This document shows positions 43,093-50,802 of a stretch of DNA of 64,000 nt, piece by piece. The DNA is from Sporolactobacillus kofuensis (GTDB lineage: Bacteria; Bacillota; Bacilli; Bacillales; Sporolactobacillaceae): contig NZ_JBHSTQ010000002.1 in the NCBI RefSeq assembly GCF_042660205.1, positions 270,856 through 334,855 on the forward strand, given 5' to 3'. The notes under the pieces are model-generated. The model had not been told where the DNA came from. It was given only the letters and a program-made list of their open reading frames with translations, and ran no database searches. The translations under genes were made by a program, and so were the position numbers. Each line of letters starts with the position of its first letter. The stretch's first letter is position 1.

Positions 43093-44331
43093 TTAAGCCT
43101 CGTATTTCTTAAACACGAGTGTTGCATTATGTCCGCCGAACCCAAAAGAGTTACTGAGCACAACACTGACTTCTTTTTTCAGAGCTTCATTTGGCACATA
43201 ATTCAAGTCACATGCTTCATCAGGCGTTTCGTAATTAATCGTAGGCGGAACAATTCCCTCTTCCATCGCTTTAATTGAGAGAATTGCCTCTACACCACCT
43301 GAAGCTCCAAGCAAATGACCCGTCATCGATTTCGTAGAACTGATCGCTAAATCATAGGCAGCATCGCCAAATACCGCTTTAACGGCTTTTGTTTCTGTGG
43401 AGTCATTAGCTTCCGTGCTTGTTCCATGAGCGTTTACATAATCAACCTGTTCTGGCTTCAAGCCGGCATCCTCCAAAGCCATCTGCATCGAACGAATAGC
43501 GCCTTTACCATCCGGATCCGGACGAGTGACATGGAACGCATCACTGGTTGCACCATAGCCTGCAATTTCAGCGTAAATGTGTGCACCGCGTTTTTGTGCG
43601 GATTCAAGAGATTCAAGCAGAAGAACACCTGCACCTTCACCCATAACAAAACCATCGCGATTTTTATCAAATGGACGACATGCAGTTTTTGGATCTGGGT
43701 TGGTCGAGAGCGCACGCGCTGATGAAAAGCCTGCAAAAGACATATTGGTCAGTGGTGCCTCGCTTCCTCCGCAAATAATTGCATCATTGTCCCCACGCTG
43801 AATCGCCTTATAGGCACTTCCAATTGAATCTGTACCCGTTGCACACGCAGTAACTGTACATGAATTAATTCCTTTTGTACCAAGTAATATGGATACCTGA
43901 CCGGAAGCCATGTCCGGAATCATCATCGGTACAAAGAACGGACTGACTCGGCGGAATCCTCTTTCAATTGCGACACGCAACTCTTTTTCATAGGTTTCCA
44001 TACCGCCAATACCTGAACCAATCCATACCCCTGTGCGTTCAGCATTTGATTCATCTATTGTAAAATCTGCATCTTTAACCGCCATCTTTGCTGCCGCAAC
44101 AGCAAATTGAGAAAAACGGTCCATGCGAAGTGCTTCTTTTCGGTCAACATAAAGTTCAGGATCAAAATCTTTAACTTCACCAGCAACCTTCGCTCTAAAA
44201 TCATCAGGATTGACTCGTGTCACAATCCCAATCCCTGATTTTCCAGCAATGGCATTGGACCAAGTAGTCGCAACATCATTACCAAGTGGTGTTACTGCTC
44301 CTAATCCGGTCACAACGACTCTTCTATTCAT
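43093..44331 (-). CDS. fabF: Beta-ketoacyl-ACP synthase II
   Basis: FabF condenses malonyl-ACP with acyl-ACP in fatty acid elongation. The 412-residue thiolase-fold enzyme has the active-site cysteine in TVTACATG (about residue 163), the histidines in VNAHGTSTEANDSTE and STKSMTGHLLGASGG, and the C-terminal NSFGFGGHNATLVF. An AAGGAGAG site precedes the ATG. It follows fabH after 79 bases in one operon. FapR is the usual regulator in Bacillus. Confidence 0.97.
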   Translation of the reverse strand: MNRRVVVTGLGAVTPLGNDVATTWSNAIAGKSGIGIVTRVNPDDFRAKVAGEVKDFDPELYVDRKEALRMDRFSQFAVAAAKMAVKDADFTIDESNAERTGVWIGSGIGGMETYEKELRVAIERGFRRVSPFFVPMMIPDMASGQVSILLGTKGINSCTVTACATGTDSIGSAYKAIQRGDNDAIICGGSEAPLTNMSFAGFSSARALSTNPDPKTACRPFDKNRDGFVMGEGAGVLLLESLESAQKRGAHIYAEIAGYGATSDAFHVTRPDPDGKGAIRSMQMALEDAGLKPEQVDYVNAHGTSTEANDSTETKAVKAVFGDAAYDLAISSTKSMTGHLLGASGGVEAILSIKAMEEGIVPPTINYETPDEACDLNYVPNEALKKEVSVVLSNSFGFGGHNATLVFKKYEA

Positions 44332-44410
44332 TCAATTCTCTCCTTTTTAATAAAATCTTAAGGATTATTGCGCACTCATGCATGATGCATTATAAGAATA
44401 AGAGATAAGG

Positions 44411-45346
44411 TCATTTGCCCCACTTAAGGGTAAGTGCGCCCCAAGTCAGTCCGCCTCCGAAGCCAACCATGACAAGGATATCTCCATCTTTAATTTGTCC
44501 TGCTTCTACAGCATCGATTAAAGCAAGCGGAATAGACGATGCCGATGTATTTCCGTATTTTTGTATCGTTTTGATCATTTTTTCTTCAGGAATATCCAGT
44601 CTTTCTCTTGAAGCTTCCATGATCCGAATGTTTGCTTGATGTGGGATCAAATAATCAATATCTTCTTTATTAAGTCCTGCTTTCTCAACAACATTAACCG
44701 CTGATTCACCCATCTGGCGAACTGCAAATTTAAATACTTCGCGGCCGTTCATTTTAATAAATTGATCCTCTTGATATAGATATTTGCCGCCGCTTCCATC
44801 TGAACCTAATTCAAAGGATAGAATGCCTCTTCCCTCAGATACTTGACCAATTACTGCTGCTGCTGCCGCATCGCCAAATAACACAGCTGTGCCACGATCA
44901 TTCCAGTCCGTTATTTTTGACAGCTTTTCCACACCAACAACCAGCACATGCTGATAGGTATGACTATCGATAAACTGTTTCGCAGTGACCATACCATACA
45001 TAAAGCCAGAACATGCTGCACTAATATCCATTGCAGCAATATGATTAGCTCCTAATTTGTCCTGTAACATACAAGCAACCGATGGAAATGGATGATCTGG
45101 AGTTACTGTTGCGACAAGGATAAGATCAAGATCTTTCGCTGTCAATCCGGCATTCTTAATTGCCTGTTCAGCTGCTGCAAATGCCATGTCTGAAGTATCC
45201 ATAGTGTCATCTGCAATCCGGCGCTCTTCAATCCCAGTTCTTGTCCGAATCCATTCATCGGAAGTATCCATAGTTTTCTCTAAGTCTTTATTTGTAACAA
45301 TGCGTTCGGGAACAAACTTCCCCATTCCCAAGATTCCTGCGGACAT
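44411..45346 (-). CDS. fabH: Beta-ketoacyl-ACP synthase III
   Basis: FabH starts fatty acid synthesis by joining an acyl-CoA primer to malonyl-ACP; Bacillales enzymes prefer branched primers. The 311-residue protein has Cys112 in ISAACSGF, and His/Asn in LIPHQANIRI and KYGNTSASS. The ATG at 45346 has AGAGGGG 8 bases upstream; six extra codons in the frame are discarded. On the minus strand a TTGGAC/TATATT pair 18 bases apart lies upstream. Only one FabH is seen here, though Bacillus may carry two elsewhere. Confidence 0.97.
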   Translation of the reverse strand: MSAGILGMGKFVPERIVTNKDLEKTMDTSDEWIRTRTGIEERRIADDTMDTSDMAFAAAEQAIKNAGLTAKDLDLILVATVTPDHPFPSVACMLQDKLGANHIAAMDISAACSGFMYGMVTAKQFIDSHTYQHVLVVGVEKLSKITDWNDRGTAVLFGDAAAAAVIGQVSEGRGILSFELGSDGSGGKYLYQEDQFIKMNGREVFKFAVRQMGESAVNVVEKAGLNKEDIDYLIPHQANIRIMEASRERLDIPEEKMIKTIQKYGNTSASSIPLALIDAVEAGQIKDGDILVMVGFGGGLTWGALTLKWGK

Positions 45347-45570
45347 CCGCAATTCCCCTCTCAAAACTTAACAGTATATATAATGACTTGGTATCAATAT
45401 AATACATCAAAAAACATTTGTCCAACAAGCAATCAATCTGAGCAAGACATCTCAACATGCAAAATCCCCCACAACATCGGGCGAATGAAAGACACGACCG
45501 ACTGAATGAGGGCATAAGATACACTAAGAAGATCTCTATGATTCAATTGATTGTGAAGGAGGGAACCTTA

Positions 45571-45918
45571 ATGCAAACAGGTCCAAATCCAAGAGACAGT
45601 CACTTTGATCCTTTTACCTACCTCATGTTTGGTTCACAGATACCACCAGCTCAAGCTCCACAGAACTTCCAACCGCCACAAGCATTCTATCAGAATGGCG
45701 CTTGGCAGGCAAGTGGAATGCAAATGCCTCCAGTCCAACAACCGCAATCTCCACAGCCGATCCAGCCCGGATTTCTTAAACCATTTCTGGATCAACAAGG
45801 ACATATTGATGTAGGAAAAATGGTAAATGGAGCAAGTCAGTTAATGAACGTCATTAATCAAACAGCTCCGGCAATCAAACAGCTGTCTCCATTGCTGAAC
45901 TTCTTTAAGAAACCATGA
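45571..45918 (+). CDS. Small Gln/Pro-rich protein resembling YppG/VrrA-type coat-associated proteins
   Basis: The 115-residue protein has a Pro/Gln-rich N-terminal half (PPAQAPQNFQPPQAFYQ; PPVQQPQSPQPIQPG). Its C-terminal segment FLKPFLDQQGHIDVGKMVNG...LNFFKKP resembles the YppG/YqfQ (VrrA) family found in Bacillales, some members of which are spore-associated. The match is by pattern, not proven. A strong GAAGGAGGG site precedes the ATG. It is divergent from fabH and convergent with the YjaV-like gene. Confidence 0.75.
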   Translation: MQTGPNPRDSHFDPFTYLMFGSQIPPAQAPQNFQPPQAFYQNGAWQASGMQMPPVQQPQSPQPIQPGFLKPFLDQQGHIDVGKMVNGASQLMNVINQTAPAIKQLSPLLNFFKKP

Positions 45919-45988
45919 CTCCCGACATTGGTTTCATCATTTTTTAACTGAACCAAATGATTATGGACTGGATCCATGATCACTAATA

Positions 45989-46026
45989 AGAACTGACTGA
46001 GAAAATGATCTCATCGGTTCTTTTTC
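45989..46026 (+). terminator. Terminator of the 115-residue protein gene
   Basis: AAGAAC and GAGA pair with TCTC and GTTCTT around an AAATGA loop, followed by TTTTT. Confidence 0.75.
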
Positions 46027-46028
46027 AT

Positions 46029-46676
46029 TCATAGCCATTTTATATAGTCATCCGGTAATAGGCTCCTCATCTTATCATTACTCTGTGCTTTAGCGTCCTC
46101 ACACCTTACATAAGGCACGAGATCCAAACCCTCGTGATCTTTTTCGAGCACACCATGAATCAATCGGACCATCGATGCGCTTTTCTCTTCGATTGTAAGA
46201 ACATCTGGGTGGGTTCTGATGATCACAGCTTCTTTTCTTTTCATCTCGCGAAGTAAACTAATAAAGAAAGATTCCATTGCATCCTTACTTAAACCCTCTA
46301 TCGATTCAAGATCATGAATTGTTTTCTCCTCGTCATTTTCTCTCAGAGTCCTATAAGAGAGAAACACCAGGCGCTGATAGGTTAGATTCTTTGAAAAGAG
46401 AGCGTTAATTTTTTCCTTCAATGCCCTTGATTCCATCGTGTCCATCCTGAGCGTATCAGCAAGGATGATGCAATCCGTTTCCATGTGTTTTGCTTCATCT
46501 TGCCGATGAAAGAGCGCATTACGTCCGAGAAAAAAAGCATTTTCTTCTTCTTGTTCACGATTCTGCTCGGTCACCGCTGAACTCATGGATACAACATTTA
46601 CCCCTTCATCTAAGAAGTATTTCGTTATCGGATAACCAAAAGGTGAGAGACCGCCGAAGATTAATAACTGATCCAT
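46029..46676 (-). CDS. YjaV-like NAD(P)-binding protein
   Basis: The 215-residue protein begins MDQLLIFGGLSPFGYPITKYFLDEGV, a Rossmann-type dinucleotide motif like that of NAD-dependent epimerases. The rest is diverged and lacks the YxxxK catalytic pair. B. subtilis has a similar gene, yjaV, close to fabH, and the location here agrees. The reaction is unknown and it may be only a binding protein. The ATG at 46676 has GGGGGA 6 bases upstream; an earlier ATG touches that site. Confidence 0.75.
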   Translation of the reverse strand: MDQLLIFGGLSPFGYPITKYFLDEGVNVVSMSSAVTEQNREQEEENAFFLGRNALFHRQDEAKHMETDCIILADTLRMDTMESRALKEKINALFSKNLTYQRLVFLSYRTLRENDEEKTIHDLESIEGLSKDAMESFFISLLREMKRKEAVIIRTHPDVLTIEEKSASMVRLIHGVLEKDHEGLDLVPYVRCEDAKAQSNDKMRSLLPDDYIKWL

Positions 46677-46847
46677 GATCATTCCCCCATCTTAAACAGA
46701 AACAATTGATCATCAGTTACTGTCCATTTTATGTCTGTAAGCGCCTATTCATCACTTTATTGATTGAAATCTACGCCAAGAGCGTGATTTGACTTTCATA
46801 TCCTTGGATAAACTCGGCAAATACTGCCTACTCCATATTTTGCTTCA

Positions 46848-46915
46848 CTTGCACTTCTATTGCTTGCTGGATGCGGGAGCACACTTGCACCCCCACGTGC
46901 GTCTCCATCATATCT
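46848..46915 (-). repeat. Possible degenerate copy of the GC-rich intergenic repeat
   Basis: TATTGCTTGCTGGATGCGGG and GTGCGTCTCCATC parallel parts of the 42599-43006 units, but less than 60 per cent by eye. The 300-base gap 46677-46976 holds no gene. Confidence 0.3.
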
Positions 46916-46918
46916 TTA

Positions 46919-46960
46919 TAAAAAAATCAGGGTGGAGATCAATTGATCCCCACCCTGAGT
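46919..46960 (-). terminator. Terminator of the YitW-like gene
   Basis: CAGGGTGGGGATCA pairs with TGATCTCCACCCTG, then ATTTTTTTAT on the minus strand. Confidence 0.9.
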
Positions 46961-46976
46961 ACATGCTTTGCTTGTT

Positions 46977-47303
46977 TTATTCTGAAAGCCCAAGCGCGAT
47001 TCTCGCGTATCGAGACATCCGTTCTTTTGTCCACGGCGGATCCCAAACAAAGTTTACTTCTACTTGATTTATTTCTTCAATCTCACCGAGTGTCCGCTTA
47101 ACATCATAGGACAATGAGGCGGAAAGAGGACAGCCCATAAATGTTAATGTCATGTTGATTATCACATTATTTTCTTCATCTATATCGACACCATACACGA
47201 GACCGAGATTCACGATATCCACACCGAGTTCGGGGTCAATAACATCTTCCAATGCCTCGAGTACGCGATCTTTCAATTCTTCAGTAGAACTGTTTTCAGC
47301 CAC
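46977..47303 (-). CDS. yitW: MIP18/DUF59 iron-sulfur assembly protein YitW
   Basis: The 108-residue protein has the DUF59 pattern DVIDPELGVDIVNLGLVYGV, a conserved cysteine in TLTFMGCPLSASL, and the C-terminal VWDPPWTKERMSRYARIALG. Such SufT-like proteins help to mature iron-sulfur proteins. The start is GTG 47303, with AAGGAGG 8 bases upstream, and the product opens MAENSSTEELKDRV; the longer frame would include this site. It is divergent from the Nfu N-domain gene. Confidence 0.93.
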   Translation of the reverse strand: MAENSSTEELKDRVLEALEDVIDPELGVDIVNLGLVYGVDIDEENNVIINMTLTFMGCPLSASLSYDVKRTLGEIEEINQVEVNFVWDPPWTKERMSRYARIALGLSE

Positions 47304-47441
47304 TTCACATTCCTCCTTCCTCTTGCTCATTAGTATACCCGATTGCAAACTGTTTTTCATCTTTCAAGAATCTTGACGAGCCTTTTCCGATGATCCTGTA
47401 TATAATAGAAGAAGAAATTCTTGCTCTAGGAAAGGAAATGA

Positions 47442-47714
47442 ATGATGCGATTTAAAGCGAGTAAAACACCTAATCCAAATGCCATGAAATTCACTGCTGA
47501 TCGTCCTTTATTTTCAGGACGAATTGAAATAACAGAGAATTCAGCGCCGGATTCCCTACTGTTAATGAACCTAATGGCTATTAATGGTATTGAACGTTTA
47601 TTTGGTTATAATGATTTTCTTACAGTCTCAAAGTTGCCTTCTGCTGATTGGGATCAGCTTATTCCACAGATTGAAACGGTGCTTGAAAAAATGACCGATA
47701 CCAAAAATCAATAA
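47442..47714 (+). CDS. Stand-alone Nfu/NifU N-terminal domain protein
   Basis: This 90-residue protein is an Nfu N-terminal domain without the C-terminal CxxC cluster-binding part. The start KASKTPNPNAMKFT and the block NGIERLFGYNDFLTVSK...DWDQLIPQIETVLEKM match the domain well. In larger Nfu proteins this domain aids cluster transfer to client proteins. AAAGGAAA precedes the ATG; a second ATG follows at once. Divergent pairing with YitW suggests a joint iron-sulfur role. Confidence 0.85.
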   Translation: MMRFKASKTPNPNAMKFTADRPLFSGRIEITENSAPDSLLLMNLMAINGIERLFGYNDFLTVSKLPSADWDQLIPQIETVLEKMTDTKNQ

Positions 47715-47892
47715 GCCTTCTCTACCTAAATGCGTTAATCGTGCGCACAGGATTCATGTTACATATAATGGAGTCATTTAATTAGCCCGTAAAAGATCAC
47801 TACTTAAAAGAACGTTAACGAATGCTTCATCCCCCGTCCATACAAACTGCCCAATAAAAATTGCAATGTTTCATTCAATTTGACATTTCTAC

Positions 47893-47914
47893 ATGTAAAC
47901 GTTTTCATTATAAT
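47893..47914 (+). promoter_or_regulatory. msmX promoter with cre site
   Basis: ATGTAAACGTTTTCA (47893-47907) fits every position of the cre consensus WTGNAANCGNWNNCW and abuts -10 TATAAT (47909-47914). The -35 is weak (TTTCTA at 17 bases). CcpA bound there would block initiation. Confidence 0.8.
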
Positions 47915-47945
47915 GAAAGCATCTGATAACAAGGAAGTGACCAAA

Positions 47946-49049
47946 TTGGCAGAGCTCTCATTGCAACATATTTATAAAATTTATGATAATAATGTTACCG
48001 CTGTCACTGACTTTAATCTCACTATTGCGGACAAAGAATTCATCGTCTTTGTTGGTCCCTCGGGCTGCGGAAAATCTACAACGCTACGAATGATTGCAGG
48101 ACTTGAAGATATTTCTAAGGGAGAATTGTTCATTAACGGCAAAAAGATGAATGATGTTACCCCAAAGGACAGAGATATCGCCATGGTATTCCAGAACTAT
48201 GCGCTTTATCCGCATATGACTGTATTTGATAACATGGCATTTGGTCTAAAGTTACGTAAGGTGCCAAAGGCTGAAATTAAGAAGAGTGTAGAGCATGCAG
48301 CGGAAATATTGGGCATTAAAGATTACTTAGACAGAAAACCAAAAGCGCTTTCAGGTGGTCAAAGACAGCGTGTGGCTTTAGGAAGAGCAATTGTTCGTAA
48401 CGCAAAAGTCTTCCTGATGGACGAACCGCTCTCAAATCTTGATGCCAAACTTCGTGTACAGATGCGTGCAGAAATTGGCAAACTACATCAAGATCTTCAA
48501 GCAACCATGATCTATGTCACTCATGATCAAACAGAAGCCATGACGATGGCCACACGAATCGTTGTTATGAAAGACGGTGTGATTCAACAAGTGGGTACCC
48601 CAAAAGAAGTCTATGACAATCCTGAAAATCTTTTTGTCGGCGGCTTCATTGGTTCTCCGCCAATGAACTTCTTCCATGGAAGGCTGCAAGGCGATCACTT
48701 TATCGGAGATAATGTTGATATCCAAATTCCTGAAGGAAAGCTAAAAGTATTACGCAGTCACGGGGTACTTGATCATCCGATAGTCATGGGCATCCGTCCT
48801 GAGGATATTCATGATGAACCTCTTTTTATTGAATCCAATCCGAACAGCGTTATTCATGCGGATGTCGTCATTGCAGAATTAACCGGTGCAGAGTTTATCC
48901 TCCATTCTCGAGTAGGCAGCCATCAATTTGTGGCTCGAGTAAACGCCCGCACCCAATATCAGCCAAAAGAAAAAGTTAAACTTGCGCTTGATACCAATAA
49001 AGCTCATTTCTTTGATCCGGAAACCGAAAAATCACTGACAAAAAATTAA
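47946..49049 (+). CDS. msmX: Multi-sugar ABC transporter ATP-binding protein MsmX
   Basis: MsmX is the shared ATPase for several sugar importers in Bacillus. The 367-residue protein has Walker A FVGPSGCGKSTTLRM, the Q-loop FQNYALYPHM, signature LSGGQRQRVALGRAI, Walker B VFLMDEPLSNLD, HDQTEAMTM, and a C-terminal OB-like regulatory domain (MGIRPEDIHDE). TTG start 47946 with AAGGAAG 8 bases upstream gives MAELSLQHIYKIYD, as in Bacillus. It lies in the maltodextrin region and probably energises MdxEFG. Confidence 0.95.
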   Translation: MAELSLQHIYKIYDNNVTAVTDFNLTIADKEFIVFVGPSGCGKSTTLRMIAGLEDISKGELFINGKKMNDVTPKDRDIAMVFQNYALYPHMTVFDNMAFGLKLRKVPKAEIKKSVEHAAEILGIKDYLDRKPKALSGGQRQRVALGRAIVRNAKVFLMDEPLSNLDAKLRVQMRAEIGKLHQDLQATMIYVTHDQTEAMTMATRIVVMKDGVIQQVGTPKEVYDNPENLFVGGFIGSPPMNFFHGRLQGDHFIGDNVDIQIPEGKLKVLRSHGVLDHPIVMGIRPEDIHDEPLFIESNPNSVIHADVVIAELTGAEFILHSRVGSHQFVARVNARTQYQPKEKVKLALDTNKAHFFDPETEKSLTKN

Positions 49050-49077
49050 TCACTAATACAGAGCAATAAACACTGTG

Positions 49078-49122
49078 AAACCGAAGGATTAGAATAATCT
49101 ACTCTAGTCCTTCGGTTTGTTT
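49078..49122. terminator. Terminator between msmX and the PucR-type gene
   Basis: AAACCGAAGGA pairs with TCCTTCGGTTT, the bases between partly paired; TTTGTTTC follows on the plus strand. It serves both convergent genes. Confidence 0.75.
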
Positions 49123-49145
49123 CGTACATAAGAGAAAGACACCAT

Positions 49146-50009
49146 TTATAATGTAGACATATATGCGATCGTTAAGCCATTCATCTTCCTAAGAGAAATT
49201 CCAGTTGCTTCATAGAATTTGTCCATACGATATTGAAGCGTATTTCGATGCATATATAAATGTTTCGCTGCAAGACTTATATTCCCCTGATATGCCCAGA
49301 TTGCATGCAGGATCGCAACCCAAGTGTCATCTTCAGCGATCAGCATTCGTACATCTTCTAAAGCAGACCATTTGTTCAGCTGCGGTCTTAATTGAGAAAA
49401 TAGCTTTGACTCGACACTCGTTACGTTACTTACATGCGTTTCCGTAATTGTTTTCTCAAAGAGACGAAGTTCCTCAGAAAAAATTTGTTTTAGTCGCGGT
49501 GATACCGCATGCTTTAGTCCTATTTGAAAAGAACATTGGATTGAAAAATCATTTGCCAATGTATTCGCAATCGCATCAAGTTCTTGTTCAGAAAGTAATC
49601 CAGTCTCTTCAATAATGAAACCCCTTTGTGATGAGAGGGAGACAAATGACGTCTTGATATCGAAGAATGCTTTCAATGCATCATCCCATTCAAGTCGGTC
49701 AGTATACGCTAAAGGTGTGTTCAAATAATAATAGATCACTCTAATCTTCTTATCTTGATCTTTACTCGTTAACGGAGTGCCATTAATTAATAAATCATAC
49801 CAATATTGAGATGATGGTGAATAATAAGGAGGTATTTCTTGATGAAATAACGATTCAATTAGCATTCGTTCTCGATCTGTCAATCTTTCTAATGGAATGG
49901 AAGTATAATAAGGGTTGTGAAAAAAGTAGATCGTACCCTTATCAGGTTGAAAAGGTATTTTCTTGCAGATTGTACCCGGATAATTTACCATAAGCTGTTC
50001 AATACTCAA
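49146..50009 (-). CDS. PucR/CdaR-type transcriptional regulator
   Basis: The 287-residue protein ends with the PucR/CdaR helix-turn-helix (YQGNISLAAKHLYMHRNTLQYRMDKFYEATGIS, residues about 240-272). The rest (residues 1-200) has no recognised sensory domain. TTG start with GAGG 8 bases upstream. The class regulates sugar-acid or purine genes elsewhere. It is convergent with msmX and downstream of the maltodextrin operon, so a sugar-related role is a guess. Confidence 0.88.
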   Translation of the reverse strand: MSIEQLMVNYPGTICKKIPFQPDKGTIYFFHNPYYTSIPLERLTDRERMLIESLFHQEIPPYYSPSSQYWYDLLINGTPLTSKDQDKKIRVIYYYLNTPLAYTDRLEWDDALKAFFDIKTSFVSLSSQRGFIIEETGLLSEQELDAIANTLANDFSIQCSFQIGLKHAVSPRLKQIFSEELRLFEKTITETHVSNVTSVESKLFSQLRPQLNKWSALEDVRMLIAEDDTWVAILHAIWAYQGNISLAAKHLYMHRNTLQYRMDKFYEATGISLRKMNGLTIAYMSTL

Positions 50010-50076
50010 TGGATCCGCCTCTACTCTGGTTATTTCGTTATCATAGCGATTCTACCTCATTTATCATAATCATGGC

Positions 50077-50111
50077 AAAAAACTGTATCCACAGAATCTC
50101 ATGAATACAGT
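50077..50111 (-). terminator. Terminator of the maltodextrin operon
   Basis: ACTGTAT pairs with ATACAGT around a 14-base loop, then TTTTTT on the minus strand, 32 bases after the pgmB stop. Confidence 0.75.
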
Positions 50112-50142
50112 ACTTTTGTCGAAGTTGGATCAATTAACCTAG

Positions 50143-50802
50143 TTATTGGTGCTTGAAATGCGAAAACAAAGATTCTATCGTTAGCTCTGATGTCGATACG
50201 ACGCGCAGATCCGCACCAATATTTTCCGGTACACCGATACCCACTGCGAACATCCCGGCAGCATGAATAGATTTAATGCCAGCCACTGAGTCTTCAATAC
50301 CCACACATTCTTTAGAATCTATCCCCAACTGTTCTGCTGCAGTCAGAAATATTTCTGGATCGGGCTTTCCATTTCTGAGCTTGGCGGGGTCAACGACTGT
50401 ATCAAAAAAAGAATCAATCTTCAATCGTTCAAGAATGTATGGACCATTCTTACTTGCAGAGGCCAGTGCAATCTTAATCCCATTATCTCGTAAGTCAACG
50501 AATAGTTTACGAATGCCCGGAAGTAATTCATTAGGTGTAATCTCTTGAATGAGCTGTTTATAAGCATAATTCTTTTGTTCTGCCATCTTTTCTCGTTCAA
50601 GAGCTGTAAATTGATCGAAACAATTTCCATAGTCAAGAATTATTTTAAGTGAATCCATTCGTGAAACGCCTTTAAGTCGTTCATTAAATTGCTCATCTAG
50701 TGAAATACCTATTGCAGACGCAAGATGCTTCCACGCTTTAAAATGATACTTTGCTGTATCTGTAATCACACCGTCCAAGTCAAACAGTACTGCCTTCATC
50801 AT
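50143..50802 (-). CDS. pgmB: Beta-phosphoglucomutase
   Basis: This HAD-family enzyme turns the beta-glucose-1-phosphate made by maltose phosphorylase into glucose-6-phosphate. The 219-residue protein has Asp8 and Asp10 in VLFDLDGVITDT, the cap lysine/arginine region LKGVSRMDSL, ALASASKNG, and VGIEDSVAGIKSIHAAGM. ATG 50802 has GAGGAG 7 bases upstream; it overlaps the end of the phosphorylase gene by 23 bases, so translation is coupled. B. subtilis calls it yvdM/pgcM. Confidence 0.95.
   Translation of the reverse strand: MMKAVLFDLDGVITDTAKYHFKAWKHLASAIGISLDEQFNERLKGVSRMDSLKIILDYGNCFDQFTALEREKMAEQKNYAYKQLIQEITPNELLPGIRKLFVDLRDNGIKIALASASKNGPYILERLKIDSFFDTVVDPAKLRNGKPDPEIFLTAAEQLGIDSKECVGIEDSVAGIKSIHAAGMFAVGIGVPENIGADLRVVSTSELTIESLFSHFKHQ

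Noticed and set aside
45347..45430. FapR operator before fabH
   Set aside because: TTGGTATCAATATAA gives only one half-site; the second half is too poor to call, though FapR control is expected by family.
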